A DNA stretch of 64,000 nt from Clostridium ragsdalei P11 (GCF_001675165.1 NZ_LROS01000022.1:62001-126000), one strand, 5' to 3'. Numbered from the stretch's first letter, positions 19,296 through 29,716 are shown. The notes: a model not told the origin generated them from the letters alone. Program-made: numbers and translations.

Positions 19296-20492
19296 CTATC
19301 TATCATTTAAAGCTGCTATTCCTGGCAGCTCTTTTCCCTCTAAAAACTCAAGAGAAGCTCCTCCACCTGTAGATATATGGGTCATTTTATCTCCAAAACC
19401 AAGTTGATTTACAGCTGCAGCACTATCTCCACCACCTATAATTGTAGTCGCTTCAGATTCAGCCATTGCTTTAGCTACAGCAAAAGTACCCTTGGCAAAG
19501 TTTTCAAACTCAAATACTCCCATAGGTCCATTCCATACTACAGTTTTTGCATCTTTTATAGCTTCTTCATATAACTTAGAGGTTTTAGGTCCAATATCAA
19601 GTCCCATATAACCATCTTTTATATCTACTCCATCTGTAACTATAGGTTTTGCATTTGCATCAAATTTATCTGCTATTACAGTATCTATAGGTAAAAGTAA
19701 CTTTACTCCTTTGGCTTTTGCCTTATCTATCATCTGTTTGGCATACTCTAATTTATCCTCTTCTAGGAGAGAAGTTCCTATGGAATGACCTTCAGCTTTT
19801 GAAAAAGTATAACTCATTCCTCCTCCAATTATAAGGGTATCTACCTTTTCAAGCAAATTATTTATTACATTAATTTTATCAGAGACCTTAGCACCACCTA
19901 ATATAGCAATAAATGGTCTTGTTGGATCTTCTACTGCATTTCCTAAAAATTTAAGTTCCTTTTGAATTAAGTACCCACATACGGCAGTATCCAAAAATTT
20001 AGTAACTCCTACAGTAGAACAGTGTGCTCTATGAGCTGTACCAAAAGCATCATTTACAAATATTTCAGCAAGGGATGCAAGTTCTTTTGAAAAATTGTCT
20101 TCATTTTTAGTTTCTTCTTTTCTATATCTTGTGTTTTCAAGGAGGACTACATCTCCATTTTTCATATTCTTAACTGCAGTCCTAGCATTTTCTCCTACTA
20201 CCACATCATCTGCTGCAAATACAACTTCTTTTTTTAAAAGTTCTGAAAGCCTTTTTGAAACTGGAAGCAGTGACATTTCTGGTTTTGGCTCTCCCTTTGG
20301 TTTTCCAAGATGTGAGCAAAGTATAACCTTTGCATTTTTCTCCAGTAAATATTGTATAGTTGGAAGTGCACCGATAATCCTGTTCTCATCTGTTATCTTT
20401 CCATCTTTTAGTGGAACATTAAAATCACATCTAACAAGTACTCTTTTTCCACTTACATCTACATCCTCAATTGTCTTTTTATTAAAAGCCAT
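19296..20492 (-). CDS. pgk: Phosphoglycerate kinase
   Basis: A 398-aa kinase with [12 protein letters not shown] at the N-terminus, the substrate region [13 protein letters not shown], the hinge and nucleotide site [17 protein letters not shown], and [13 protein letters not shown] near the C-terminus. The in-frame TTG at 20504 abuts the ribosome site AAAGGAG, so the ATG at 20492 is the likely start ([13 protein letters not shown]). A hairpin after gapA lies upstream, so pgk expression probably includes read-through from gapA. Confidence 0.97.
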   Translation of the reverse strand: MAFNKKTIEDVDVSGKRVLVRCDFNVPLKDGKITDENRIIGALPTIQYLLEKNAKVILCSHLGKPKGEPKPEMSLLPVSKRLSELLKKEVVFAADDVVVGENARTAVKNMKNGDVVLLENTRYRKEETKNEDNFSKELASLAEIFVNDAFGTAHRAHCSTVGVTKFLDTAVCGYLIQKELKFLGNAVEDPTRPFIAILGGAKVSDKINVINNLLEKVDTLIIGGGMSYTFSKAEGHSIGTSLLEEDKLEYAKQMIDKAKAKGVKLLLPIDTVIADKFDANAKPIVTDGVDIKDGYMGLDIGPKTSKLYEEAIKDAKTVVWNGPMGVFEFENFAKGTFAVAKAMAESEATTIIGGGDSAAAVNQLGFGDKMTHISTGGGASLEFLEGKELPGIAALNDR

Positions 20493-20563
20493 ATCTGTTC
20501 CCAACTCCTTTATAAATTTATTTCACGGTAACATTATACAACTGATTTTAAAATTATTGTAGT

Positions 20564-20605
20564 AAAAAAGCCCGGCCTCATAGACAAAACTACAAAACCA
20601 GGCCC
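20564..20605 (-). terminator. Terminator or attenuator between gapA and pgk
   Basis: On the minus strand after the gapA stop: GCCTGGTTTTGTAG pairs with CTATGAGGCCGGGC (14 bp, several G-U pairs) around a short T-rich loop, followed by six T. It would end part of the gapA transcripts and leave pgk and downstream genes expressed at a lower level. Confidence 0.75.
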
Positions 20606-20612
20606 TATAATA

Positions 20613-21620
<1,008 letters not shown>

Positions 21621-21672
21621 TTACAATTCCTCCTAAAAAATTAAATATTTATTTTAAAATAATATATTGTGT

Positions 21673-22698
21673 TTACTTTATGAATTTAACAATTTCCCTA
21701 GCAGCACCTTCATCTGTAATAAGAATACCATTATGATTATTTCTTACTGTAGCAAGAATAGCCTCAGCCTTACTGACTCCTCCAGCTACAGCCATCAATA
21801 TATCTATTTTACCTATTTCCTCATTTACTATTCCTATGCTTGGAGTAGAATATACTACATTTCCATTTCTATCAAAGTAACATCCAAAAGCTTCTCCTAC
21901 TGCTCCATCTGCCTGGATTTTATTTATCTTTTCTTCTGGTAATCCTCTTCTCCTTGCCATTTTACAAGCCATTCCTACACCATACATAAGTATATTTGCA
22001 TTCGATATACTTTTTAATATATCCTGTATATCTTTTTCCTCAATAATTGCCTTTAACGCATTGCCACTTAAATTGTCAGGAACATGAAGTAATTTATAAG
22101 TACCTTCTAATTTTTCTGCTAATCTGGCAGATAGGGTATTTGCTTGAGTTTCAACATTTTTACCCATGCCACCTCTAGCTGGCACAACTAATATATCCTT
22201 TATGTTAGAAACTTTAGGCATATTATCAATTACTTCTTTTATAGTGGATCCACCAGTAATTGCAATCACATCATTACTTTTTAACACATTCTTAAGATAA
22301 CTTGCAGCAGCTCTTCCTATTTCATTTAACACAGTTATATCTTCATCACAATTTCCGGGAACAATTATGATATTTTCTAAATCTAAATTATCCTTTATAA
22401 ATTTCTCAATCTTAGACAATCCTCTTAATTCGTGTATAAAATCCTTCAGTTTGTTTATAATTTCTTCTCCATCCGACGTTATAGTCATACCAGGAGTGTT
22501 TATTTCAATAAAGCCTTGAGCTTTAAGAAAATTTATTTCAGTTCTAACAATTCTCTCACCTATGCCTAGATTATTGGCTAATACTCTCCTTCCGACAGGT
22601 TGGTTATAGTATATAGTCCTTAAAATGTTATATCTTTTCTCTAATAGTTTTACCAATTCAGGTACTATTCTCTGCTCAAATTTAAGTACATCTTCCAC
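21673..22698 (-). CDS. cggR: Central glycolytic genes regulator CggR (SorC family)
   Basis: A 341-aa SorC/DeoR-type repressor. The N-terminal winged HTH (NILRTIYYNQPVGRRVLANNLGIGERIVRTEINFLKAQGFI, residues 24-64) precedes a sugar-binding domain with VIAITGGSTI and a C-terminal VAGGVSKAEAILATVRN segment. CggR family members repress gapA operons and are released by fructose-1,6-bisphosphate; that is family knowledge. GTG start at 22698 with GGGAGG seven bases upstream. Its position before gapA and the two GTGGGAC repeats in its promoter support autoregulation. Confidence 0.94.
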   Translation of the reverse strand: MEDVLKFEQRIVPELVKLLEKRYNILRTIYYNQPVGRRVLANNLGIGERIVRTEINFLKAQGFIEINTPGMTITSDGEEIINKLKDFIHELRGLSKIEKFIKDNLDLENIIIVPGNCDEDITVLNEIGRAAASYLKNVLKSNDVIAITGGSTIKEVIDNMPKVSNIKDILVVPARGGMGKNVETQANTLSARLAEKLEGTYKLLHVPDNLSGNALKAIIEEKDIQDILKSISNANILMYGVGMACKMARRRGLPEEKINKIQADGAVGEAFGCYFDRNGNVVYSTPSIGIVNEEIGKIDILMAVAGGVSKAEAILATVRNNHNGILITDEGAAREIVKFIK

Positions 22699-22723
22699 TG
22701 CTGTGCCTCCCTGGTCAAAATGC

Positions 22724-22760
22724 GTCCCACTGCATTATTAATTGTCCCACTTATATTATA
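22724..22760 (-). promoter_or_regulatory. cggR promoter -10 and CggR-type direct-repeat operator
   Basis: On the minus strand, -10 TATAAT is at 22755-22760, with only a weak -35 (TTTAAA, 17 bp upstream). Just downstream are two identical GTGGGAC repeats at 22744-22750 and 22724-22730, exactly 20 bp apart. CggR operators in Bacillus are direct repeats with a GGGAC core, so this is the likely operator of the glycolytic operon. Confidence 0.7.
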
Positions 22761-22832
22761 AAACATATGAACAATTTTTTAAATAGAAATATGAAAAAAA
22801 TTTAACAACAATTATAAATATTAGGGAGAATA

Positions 22833-24200
22833 TTAAAATCTTCTTCTCCCTTTTGATGATTTTATACCCATCTCCTCCCTATATTTTGCTACAGTTCTTC
22901 TAGAAATATTCATATCTTGTTGATTAACTAAATCACATATTTGTTGATCAGATAAAGGTTTTTTCTTGTCTTCTTCATTTATTATTTTTTCAATGCTCTT
23001 TTTAATAATTAATACAGACACATCTTCTCCATCAAATCCTTTTGATATTCCTGTAGTAAATAAGTCCTTTATTTTTATTGTTCCCCTACTTGTATATATA
23101 TATTTGTCCCTTATAGCCCTACTTATAGTAGATTCATGCATGTCCATGCTACTTGCTATATCCTTTAATGTCATTGGTTTTAAATATCTTTCTCCATAAT
23201 CAAAATAATCCCTTTGCAAATCCAATATCTTTTGTAATACCTTATATATAGTACTTTTTCTGTGTTGTATACTTTTTATAAGAAATACTGCACTGTTTAA
23301 TTTTTCTTTTACATAATCCGCAGTCTCTTTGTCCTCCTGGTTTTCAACTATATCTTTATATACTGAATTTATGATTAGTCTTGGTGTCAAATCGTCATTC
23401 ATAATTATATAATATTTGTCTCCAATTTTTTCTATATAAGCATCTGGGATTATATATTTTACATCTTCTCCTGTATAAAATCCTCTAGAAGGCTTTGGAT
23501 CGAAAGTTTTTATAATATCACCATATTCCTGAGCCTGTTTTACATTTATCCCCATATTCTTTGCTATAACAGTATACTTATTTTCCGCAATTAGCTCTAA
23601 ATATTTGTCTATTATTATAAATATATTTTCATCATCTATTCTTCTCTGTGTTGCCTGTATCCTCAGACATTCGGATAAATTCCTAGCACCTATTCCATAA
23701 GGTTCTAAAGTTTGAATTATATCTATACAGTACTTTACAAGTTTTGTTGAAATCTTAAGATCTTTTTCTATTTCTCCTTCTTCTATAACTAAATATCCTC
23801 TATGATCTATGTTTTCTATAATATAGGAACATATAGATTTAACGTAATCCTTTTCATTTAAGTCCATTATTTCCTCTTTTAAATATTCCTTTAAGGACTT
23901 TTTGTGAGAAATAAAGTTAAAAGGAGACACTTCTTCTTCATCACTTTTTTGATAGCTTTGATGACTAAAATTATTTGAATTAAGACTCTTTATAATTTCC
24001 TTATAATCCAATTTGTCTTTTTCTATCTCAGTAGAGTCCGGTTCCTTAACATCAAGGACAGGGTTTTGTTGAAATTCTTTTTCTATATATTCCTGAAGTT
24101 CAAAACTTGACATCTGAAGCATTTTTATGGACAATTGCATTTGCTGAGTCATGATTAATTTTTGTTCTTGAGTTAAGTTAAGTCCAAAATCCATGTTCAT
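22833..24200 (-). CDS. rpoN: RNA polymerase sigma-54 factor
   Basis: A 455-aa RpoN. The Gln-rich N-terminal region I (LTQEQKLIMTQQMQLSIKMLQMSSFELQEYI) binds activators, the middle holds the core-binding domain, and the C-terminal RpoN box ISRRTVAKYREEMGI recognises the -24 element. It has a GGGAGG site nine bases before the ATG. It is adjacent to, but transcribed separately from, cggR. Sigma-54 needs enhancer-binding ATPases; none is in this window. Confidence 0.97.
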   Translation of the reverse strand: MNMDFGLNLTQEQKLIMTQQMQLSIKMLQMSSFELQEYIEKEFQQNPVLDVKEPDSTEIEKDKLDYKEIIKSLNSNNFSHQSYQKSDEEEVSPFNFISHKKSLKEYLKEEIMDLNEKDYVKSICSYIIENIDHRGYLVIEEGEIEKDLKISTKLVKYCIDIIQTLEPYGIGARNLSECLRIQATQRRIDDENIFIIIDKYLELIAENKYTVIAKNMGINVKQAQEYGDIIKTFDPKPSRGFYTGEDVKYIIPDAYIEKIGDKYYIIMNDDLTPRLIINSVYKDIVENQEDKETADYVKEKLNSAVFLIKSIQHRKSTIYKVLQKILDLQRDYFDYGERYLKPMTLKDIASSMDMHESTISRAIRDKYIYTSRGTIKIKDLFTTGISKGFDGEDVSVLIIKKSIEKIINEEDKKKPLSDQQICDLVNQQDMNISRRTVAKYREEMGIKSSKGRRRF

Positions 24201-24231
24201 TTTTATATACCTCCCATTCTCACATTTTACT

Positions 24232-24271
24232 AAAAAAACAGCTTCTTTATTTTATTATATCATGAAGCTGT
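24232..24271 (-). terminator. Intrinsic terminator after degV
   Basis: On the minus strand: ACAGCTTC, an 18-nt AT-rich loop, GAAGCTGT and seven T. It lies between the degV stop (24368) and the rpoN start (24200), so it closes the trmL-degV unit. Confidence 0.85.
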
Positions 24272-24367
24272 AAAAAACTTTATTTTGTTTATTTTTTTCT
24301 GCAATTCGTAATATACATGAAATACTTTACGATCCTTAAATTACAAATTGCAGACTATATATATATC

Positions 24368-25207
24368 TTAATAATCCTCTACAAAAAATACTCCACAAGC
24401 TCCTGATCCCGAATGCACCCCAACTGTACATCCTACTTCACATTCTATAAAATCTAATTTTTTCTCATTTAAATTTTCTCTGAGAGAATCCAATATGTCT
24501 ACTTCTCCTACATGAAGTAATATCAAACCTTCATCACTTTTTATTCCTTTTTGATCAAGGTAAGCTAACATACTTCTAAGAACTCTCTTGTTTCCTCTTA
24601 CCTTATCAACTACTGACATTTCTCCGTCTTTCACTTCAACTATTATCTTTATGCCCAAAATGTTTCCTATAACTCCAGCTGTTTTAGAAAGACGCCCTCC
24701 CCTTACAAGGTTATCTAAGCTGTTAAAGGCAAGAGTACTTTTTATATGGGTAGAAATTTTCTTAACTTCCTTTTCTATTTCTTTTATCCCAAGCCCTGCT
24801 TGTTTTAATTTTGCCGCCTCAATAACTTGAATTCCTAGTCCAGAAGTTACATTCATACTATCTATTACAACTATATCATCTGATTTAAGGGTTTCTTTGG
24901 CAATACATGCAGATTGATAAGTACCACTCATTTTTGATGAAAGATGAATAGAAATTATTTTGTACCCCTTTTTTATATAAGAGTTATAACAATCCAAAAA
25001 CACCTGTGGATTTACTTGAGCCGTTGCAGGAAAAATACTGCTATTTTCCATCTTATTAAAAAGCGCATAAGTATCTATATCAATTCCGTCTCTATAAGAT
25101 TCTTCACCAAAATTAATAATAAGAGGAAGTACTTCTATATCGTACTTTTTTAATATATATTCAGGTAAATCTGCTGTACTATCTGTTATTATCTTTATTT
25201 TTTCCAT
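24368..25207 (-). CDS. DegV-family fatty-acid-binding protein
   Basis: A 279-aa DegV protein. It opens with IITDSTADLPEYILKKYDIEVLPLIINFGEESYRDG, the family signature, and has TAQVNPQVFLDCYNSYIKKG and the fatty-acid pocket residues around IHLSSKMSGTYQSA. DegV/FakB proteins bind a fatty acid and, in Firmicutes, present it to the FakA kinase for phospholipid synthesis. No fakA is next to it. AAGGAG precedes the ATG, and it lies 10 bp after trmL in one unit. Confidence 0.92.
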   Translation of the reverse strand: MEKIKIITDSTADLPEYILKKYDIEVLPLIINFGEESYRDGIDIDTYALFNKMENSSIFPATAQVNPQVFLDCYNSYIKKGYKIISIHLSSKMSGTYQSACIAKETLKSDDIVVIDSMNVTSGLGIQVIEAAKLKQAGLGIKEIEKEVKKISTHIKSTLAFNSLDNLVRGGRLSKTAGVIGNILGIKIIVEVKDGEMSVVDKVRGNKRVLRSMLAYLDQKGIKSDEGLILLHVGEVDILDSLRENLNEKKLDFIECEVGCTVGVHSGSGACGVFFVEDY

Positions 25208-25217
25208 AACTTACTCC

Positions 25218-25685
25218 TTATTTCATATCGGGAAAATCTATCTGCCTTAAAGCCTCATAGGCAACTATTGCTACAGTATTAGATAAATTTAAGGAACGAG
25301 TACTTGTTTTTATCATAGGAACTCTTATACATTTTTCAGGGGCACTATCTCTTATTTCATCTGGCAAACCACAGGTTTCCCTTCCAAATACTATAAAATC
25401 CCCGTCTTTAAATTTGGCTTCATGATAAAAGTTTTTCCCATGAGTAGTAGAAAAATAAAAAGTACTATCTTTATATTTTTCTCTAAGTTCTTCATAAGAA
25501 TCATATAAAGTTAAATCCAGGTACTTCCAATAGTCAAGACCTGCCCTTCTCAAATGTTTTTCATCTAAACTAAAACCTAAAGGTTTTATCAAATGGAGCT
25601 TGGATCCTGTAAGTACACATGTTCTAGCAATGTTTCCAGTATTTTGTGGTATTTCAGGCTGAAATAACACTATATTTAAACTCAA
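25218..25685 (-). CDS. trmL: tRNA (cytidine(34)-2'-O)-methyltransferase, TrmL/CspR type
   Basis: A 155-aa SPOUT methyltransferase consisting of the knotted domain alone, as in TrmL. Signatures are FQPEIPQNTGNIARTCVLTGSKLHLI, the SAM loop VFGRETCGLP, and RSLNLSNTVAIVAYEALRQ at the C-terminal knot. It methylates the wobble ribose of tRNA-Leu isoacceptors in the characterised members. TTG start with AGGAGG upstream. Confidence 0.93.
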   Translation of the reverse strand: MSLNIVLFQPEIPQNTGNIARTCVLTGSKLHLIKPLGFSLDEKHLRRAGLDYWKYLDLTLYDSYEELREKYKDSTFYFSTTHGKNFYHEAKFKDGDFIVFGRETCGLPDEIRDSAPEKCIRVPMIKTSTRSLNLSNTVAIVAYEALRQIDFPDMK

Positions 25686-25854
25686 TTTTATTTCCTCCTC
25701 TATTACAACATATAAAATATAAATAATAATTTCTTTAAGTTTATGGACTCATTAGTTCAAAAGTCCTATTAAATATATTACTCCATATTGATGTTTCAGT
25801 AAAGAGCATACTTTTAACTCTACAATTAGAATTCAATGCTGCAAAGTTTTAAAA

Positions 25855-25945
25855 AAGTTTAAAGTCCAAATATCAAAGTTCAAATAATGACGATTTCCTT
25901 CGTGTCCCATGGAATCTATCCACAGTTGTGGATTATTTAAGATTA
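25855..25945. repeat. Diverged small hairpin of the intergenic family
   Basis: In the 831-bp trmL-cwlD gap, which holds no gene. GATTTCC and GGAATC arms enclose TTCGTGTCCCA, whose reverse complement (TGGGACACGAA) differs from the family core TGAGGTACGAG only by transitions at four positions. The preceding segment AAAGTTCAAATA also occurs at 38974 next to another copy. Confidence 0.5.
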
Positions 25946-26018
25946 ACTTTTCAATAGTATTTTTTCTATATCTTATTCCAAATCCAGTTATATTAGAAGC
26001 ACTATAAAATTTTTAAAT

Positions 26019-26242
26019 AGAAATCAACTTATACTCCGGATATTTTATACAACCTTCAGTTCATTAAATATTTTGATAAGTCTAAGTAAAAAATTCTAAA
26101 AAAGCTAAGAACTTTTGAAAACTCGTACCTCAAACAATTCAAAAGTTCTAAGTTTTTACGAATTTTTTCCAAGACTTATATACAAAATATTTAAAAGAAC
26201 TTCATTATTGTAAAAATATGCCTGCGTATAAGTTGATTTTTA
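26019..26242. repeat. Long intergenic hairpin element with conserved loop core
   Basis: An imperfect inverted repeat of about 220 bp. The left arm from 26021 (AAATCAACTTATACTCCGGA) is complementary, with scattered changes, to the right arm ending at 26240 (GCGTATAAGTTGATTTTTAA). Blocks AAATATTTTGATA, ATAAGTCT and AAGAACTTTTGAA recur in the copy at 39 kb. The loop carries the core in reverse orientation (CTCGTACCTCA at 26122-26132). Confidence 0.88.
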
Positions 26243-26260
26243 AGTTAAAATACTTAAGGT

Positions 26261-26512
26261 TTCTAATTGAAATTTGAACTTATACATAAAATGTAATAAC
26301 AAAATTGAAAGCACCTTTAAAAACTTTTCCATAAGTCTTAGCGAGGTATTTTAGAAAATCTTAGGGGCTTAGGTATGTCTGAGGTACGAGTTTAGCTAAG
26401 CTCCTTAGATTTTCTAAATACCGAACTTTAGACTTATTAAAAGTTTTTATGGTGCTGAAATTTGTCATTACATGATTTGTATAAGTCAAATTTCATGTCT
26501 AGAAACTCTACA
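26261..26512. repeat. Second long hairpin element, in tandem, with the core in opposite orientation
   Basis: An inverted repeat of about 250 bp immediately after the previous one. Arms begin AATTTGAACTTATAC and end GTATAAGTCAAATTTC; inner arms TTTTAGAAAATCTTAGG / TTAGATTTTCTAAA close on the loop core TGAGGTACGAG (26380-26390). The right end AGAAACTCTAC touches the cwlD stop codon. Its arm sequence differs greatly from its neighbour, but the plan and core are the same. Confidence 0.88.
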
Positions 26513-26516
26513 GTTA

Positions 26517-27230
26517 TTAAGGATTTTCATTTAAATACTTTATTATGCCATCTGAAATATTTTTTGCAAGTCTTTTTAACACATCATCATTTGACAACCT
26601 TTTTCTATCCTCATCATTAGTTATAAATCCACATTCCATAAGTACCCCAGGTATTTTGCTATATCTTAGTACTGCTAGGTTTTGTCTTCTTATGCCCTTA
26701 CTTTCCCAACCATCATTTTTTACTGCCTGACTTTCTATTGTTTTTGCTAATCTTATCCTTTCAGATTTTTGATATCCATTTACATCATAATATAATGCAG
26801 TTATTCCATTAAAATTTTTATCATTTAAAGAATTTACGTGAATTGAAACAAAAACATCTGCATGAGAAGAATTTGTTTTGTTGCCTATTTCTTTAAGTGG
26901 TACTAGCTTGTCCTTATCACGAGTCAAAAGTACTACATCTCCCTGATTCTTTAAGTAAGACTGAGCATACTTTGCTATCTTTAAAGTTAAGTCCTTTTCA
27001 CTCATATTTCCATAGCTTGTCCCTCTATCTATTCCTCCGTGACCAGGGTCAAGTACTATACGATACTTTTTAGATGAACTATGATTATTTGACATTTTAA
27101 CTATAGGAGATGCAGCTACCTTCATAGAGTTAACTTGATTCAATATTTTAATATTTTTTCCAAAAATAAACATTATCAAAATTAAAAAAATGCAGGAAAA
27201 CATTAACTTTTTTCTGCTGTCAATCCTCAT
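26517..27230 (-). CDS. cwlD: N-acetylmuramoyl-L-alanine amidase CwlD
   Basis: A 237-aa Amidase_3 protein with an N-terminal membrane anchor (KLMFSCIFLILIMFIFGKN), then VLDPGHGGIDRGT (zinc His), the ISEKDLTLKIA-like glutamate region, VFVSIHVNSLND (second His) and GVLMECGFITNDEDRKRL (catalytic Glu). This matches CwlD, which starts muramic-lactam formation in spore cortex peptidoglycan and is needed for germination. It is monocistronic here, with a hairpin-repeat region beyond its stop. Confidence 0.88.
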   Translation of the reverse strand: MRIDSRKKLMFSCIFLILIMFIFGKNIKILNQVNSMKVAASPIVKMSNNHSSSKKYRIVLDPGHGGIDRGTSYGNMSEKDLTLKIAKYAQSYLKNQGDVVLLTRDKDKLVPLKEIGNKTNSSHADVFVSIHVNSLNDKNFNGITALYYDVNGYQKSERIRLAKTIESQAVKNDGWESKGIRRQNLAVLRYSKIPGVLMECGFITNDEDRKRLSNDDVLKRLAKNISDGIIKYLNENP

Positions 27231-27406
27231 AATATCACTGTCCCTTTTTCGTTTTTTTATGATATGTACATTATATCATTTTTTTCCTTAATATTCCAGT
27301 TAATATTATTCTTCTACCAAATTATATTTTTACACAGATTTAATTTTGTTTTAATATCCTATTAATAATTATATATTAGTATATTTGTATAGGAGGTATC
27401 AAAAAT

Positions 27407-27976
27407 ATGAATATATGTATAGACATTGATGGAACAATTACAGATCCATATTACTGGATAGAAAGTGCCAATAAATACTTTAATAAGAATATAACTGCCG
27501 ATGAAGTAACACAATATGAACTTCATAAAATTATTGGAATAACAAGAGATGAGTATACTGATTTTTACAATAAAATCAAATTTGAACTTCATAGTGAAGA
27601 GACAATAAGAAAAGATGCCCTAGAAGTTATACAGAAACTAGCAGAATTAAATAATATTTATTTTGTAACTGCTCGTGAAAAATGTCTGGAAATTGTAACA
27701 CACAAATATTTGAATAAATATGAAATACCTTACGATGGCGTTTACGTCCTTGGTTCTGCTCATAAGGTAGGTACAGCTAAAAATTTAAACTGTGATATAT
27801 TTATAGAAGATAGTTATGAAAATGCCATTGAATTATCTAAAAGTAACTTTAAAGTACTACTAGTAGACACAAACTACAACCGCCTTCCTTTAAATCAAAA
27901 TATCACCAGGGTATTAAATTGGAATGAAATATATAATACTATAGAAAAAATGCTGTTACAAGAAAAAGCCATGTAA
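27407..27976 (+). CDS. HAD-family 5'-nucleotidase, NT5C type
   Basis: A 189-aa haloacid dehalogenase-superfamily protein. Motif I is CIDIDGTITDP at the very N-terminus, motif II is FVTAREKCLEIV, and motif III is the acidic CDIFIEDSYENAIEL. The pattern matches the NT5C deoxyribonucleotidase-like group found in Firmicutes. It has AGGAGG before the ATG and stands alone on the plus strand, convergent with the CgeB cluster. The substrate is not determined. Confidence 0.8.
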   Translation: MNICIDIDGTITDPYYWIESANKYFNKNITADEVTQYELHKIIGITRDEYTDFYNKIKFELHSEETIRKDALEVIQKLAELNNIYFVTAREKCLEIVTHKYLNKYEIPYDGVYVLGSAHKVGTAKNLNCDIFIEDSYENAIELSKSNFKVLLVDTNYNRLPLNQNITRVLNWNEIYNTIEKMLLQEKAM

Positions 27977-27991
27977 TAGCATTTTTAAATC

Positions 27992-28975
27992 TTATACTGG
28001 CAACAATTTTTCAATTTTTAATATGTCTAACATTTCCTTAGCTCTATATTTATAGTGATGAATAGATACTGATTTTTGACCCTGCTTCCGTATTTCATCA
28101 CATTTATCTTTTTCTTTTAAATAATACTTAACTAAATCTAATGTTTCCTGCGGTGAGGAAGATACTACCAAATCTTTTTCAGGAGTAAATAAGCTCCTTA
28201 TTTTAGGAGTATCTGATGTAATTAAGAATCCCCTAGAAGCTAGAATTTCATAAGTTCTCTGGGTAACCTGAGTACGATGATTCTGTATTCCCAGTATTAT
28301 ATCAGAAGAGCTGTAAACCTGATTTGCTAGTGTATAATCTAAATATCCATGAATCCATTCTTTAGGTATATCTTGCCCTAATATAAATGATAGATTTTCC
28401 CATCCCCATCCAAAGAAGTCAATTCTAATATTCTCTTTTACAAGAGGTGCAATAAGGGTTTTTATAGATTGTATTCTATAATGATTTGGGTACAGTGTGA
28501 GATTTTTAGGATATCCATTAGCAACTACAGCAATAGAACAGTGATATTTATCTTGTACTCCTGTAAAATAATGCACACTTGGGTGGAAACCAAAATCCAG
28601 ATGTGCAGCTTTAATTCCTAATTTTTTATAATAATCTACTCTTTCCTGGCAGATAGTAAAAACAAAGTCTGGCTGCATTTTCTGAATTAAAGGTAATGTA
28701 AAGCTAAAAGTGTGAGTAGGATCTTCTGTAGCCCAATAAATATGAGTAATTTTATATAACTTAATATATTTTCTTATCCAATTTACTTTTTCACCGACAG
28801 TTTCATTAGTCCATCCAATAGTGATTACTAAATCGGGTTTAAAATTTAAAATCATTTGCTCAACATTTTCTTTCGTCAATTCACCAGATACTTTTACTTC
28901 ATGTCCAAGATCCTGAAATCCATTAGGAAGTCCATGTATCCACATAGGATGGTTTTGGAAAAATAGAACTTTCAA
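27992..28975 (-). CDS. CgeB-family glycosyltransferase (paralogue 1)
   Basis: A 327-aa protein starting MKVLFFQNHPMWIHGLPNGF. An N-terminal DUF3880-like half (GHEVKVSGELTKENVEQMILNFKPDLVITIGW, YWATEDPTHTF) is followed by a GT1-like C-terminal half (FFGWGWENL, GYLDYTLANQVYSSSDIILGIQNH, TQRTYEILASRGFLITSDTPKIRSLF). This is the CgeB layout known from spore-surface polysaccharide formation in Bacillus. It uses a TTG start with GAGGTGA, mirrored by the divergent deacetylase gene, which also uses TTG with GAGGTGA. Two close paralogues lie at 29.7-31.7 kb. Confidence 0.85.
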   Translation of the reverse strand: MKVLFFQNHPMWIHGLPNGFQDLGHEVKVSGELTKENVEQMILNFKPDLVITIGWTNETVGEKVNWIRKYIKLYKITHIYWATEDPTHTFSFTLPLIQKMQPDFVFTICQERVDYYKKLGIKAAHLDFGFHPSVHYFTGVQDKYHCSIAVVANGYPKNLTLYPNHYRIQSIKTLIAPLVKENIRIDFFGWGWENLSFILGQDIPKEWIHGYLDYTLANQVYSSSDIILGIQNHRTQVTQRTYEILASRGFLITSDTPKIRSLFTPEKDLVVSSSPQETLDLVKYYLKEKDKCDEIRKQGQKSVSIHHYKYRAKEMLDILKIEKLLPV

Positions 28976-29062
28976 TATACACTCACCTCGAACTTTTTTT
29001 ATTTAATATCATAATATGTAGTACATAAATTATATGATATTGAAATTAGAGGTGAACATACT

Positions 29063-29680
29063 TTGAATATACAATCCATATCCCCTTCTATCCTTATATG
29101 CCATGGGAATACCGATAAAATACAAATTGCACTTACTTACGATGCTGGTTTTGAAGATTCGGAAACTGAAGAAATACTAAAAGTATTAAGAAAACATCAA
29201 ATAAGATGCACATTTTTTATGACAGGATTTTGGGTAAATAAATTTCCTAAACTAGCAAATAAAATAGTTTCAGAAGGTCATGAAATTGGCAATCACTCAT
29301 TTGATCATCCCGACATGAGAAAGATACCCTATAATGATATGATTAAAAACATTATAGATGGAGAAAAAGCCATCTATAATATAACAGGAATAAAAACTAC
29401 ATTGTTTAGAGAACCTTTTGGCCATTGGAATGACGAGGTTTTAAAAGCTGTTGGTGAAGCCGGGTATAAGTACAGCATTTACTGGAGTATTGATCCCATA
29501 GATTGGGCCCTACCACCTATGCAAGTAATAGTAAATAAGGTATTATGTAAAGCTAAAAATGGTGCTATTGTGCTTATGCATATTGCTGGCAATAATACAG
29601 CAGCAGCTACTGATAGAATTATTGAAAACTTGGAAGCTAGAAAATATAAATTGATAACAGTAAGTGAAATATTAAAATAA
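29063..29680 (+). CDS. NodB-type polysaccharide deacetylase
   Basis: A 205-aa CE4 deacetylase consisting of the catalytic domain alone, without signal peptide. The five motifs are present: TYDAGFED (metal Asp), HEIGNHSFDHP (metal His-x3-His), REPFGHWN, IDPIDW and IVLMHIAG (catalytic His). It removes N- or O-acetyl groups from amino-sugar polymers. Lying divergent from one CgeB paralogue and next to two others, it probably modifies the same spore-surface glycan. TTG start with GAGGTGA. Confidence 0.87.
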   Translation: MNIQSISPSILICHGNTDKIQIALTYDAGFEDSETEEILKVLRKHQIRCTFFMTGFWVNKFPKLANKIVSEGHEIGNHSFDHPDMRKIPYNDMIKNIIDGEKAIYNITGIKTTLFREPFGHWNDEVLKAVGEAGYKYSIYWSIDPIDWALPPMQVIVNKVLCKAKNGAIVLMHIAGNNTAAATDRIIENLEARKYKLITVSEILK

Positions 29681-29683
29681 AAA

Positions 29684-29716
29684 CTGCTGTAGAAATCTTT
29701 CTACGGCAGCCTTTTT
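29684..29716. terminator. Bidirectional terminator
   Basis: CTGCTGTAGAAA / TTTCTACGGCAG (12 bp, one G-T pair, loop TC) followed by a T run on the plus strand, between the convergent deacetylase and second CgeB genes. Confidence 0.85.

Noticed and set aside
20095-20562. 155-aa open frame on the plus strand
   Set aside because: Antisense to pgk; low-complexity Ser/Phe-rich product and no start signals.
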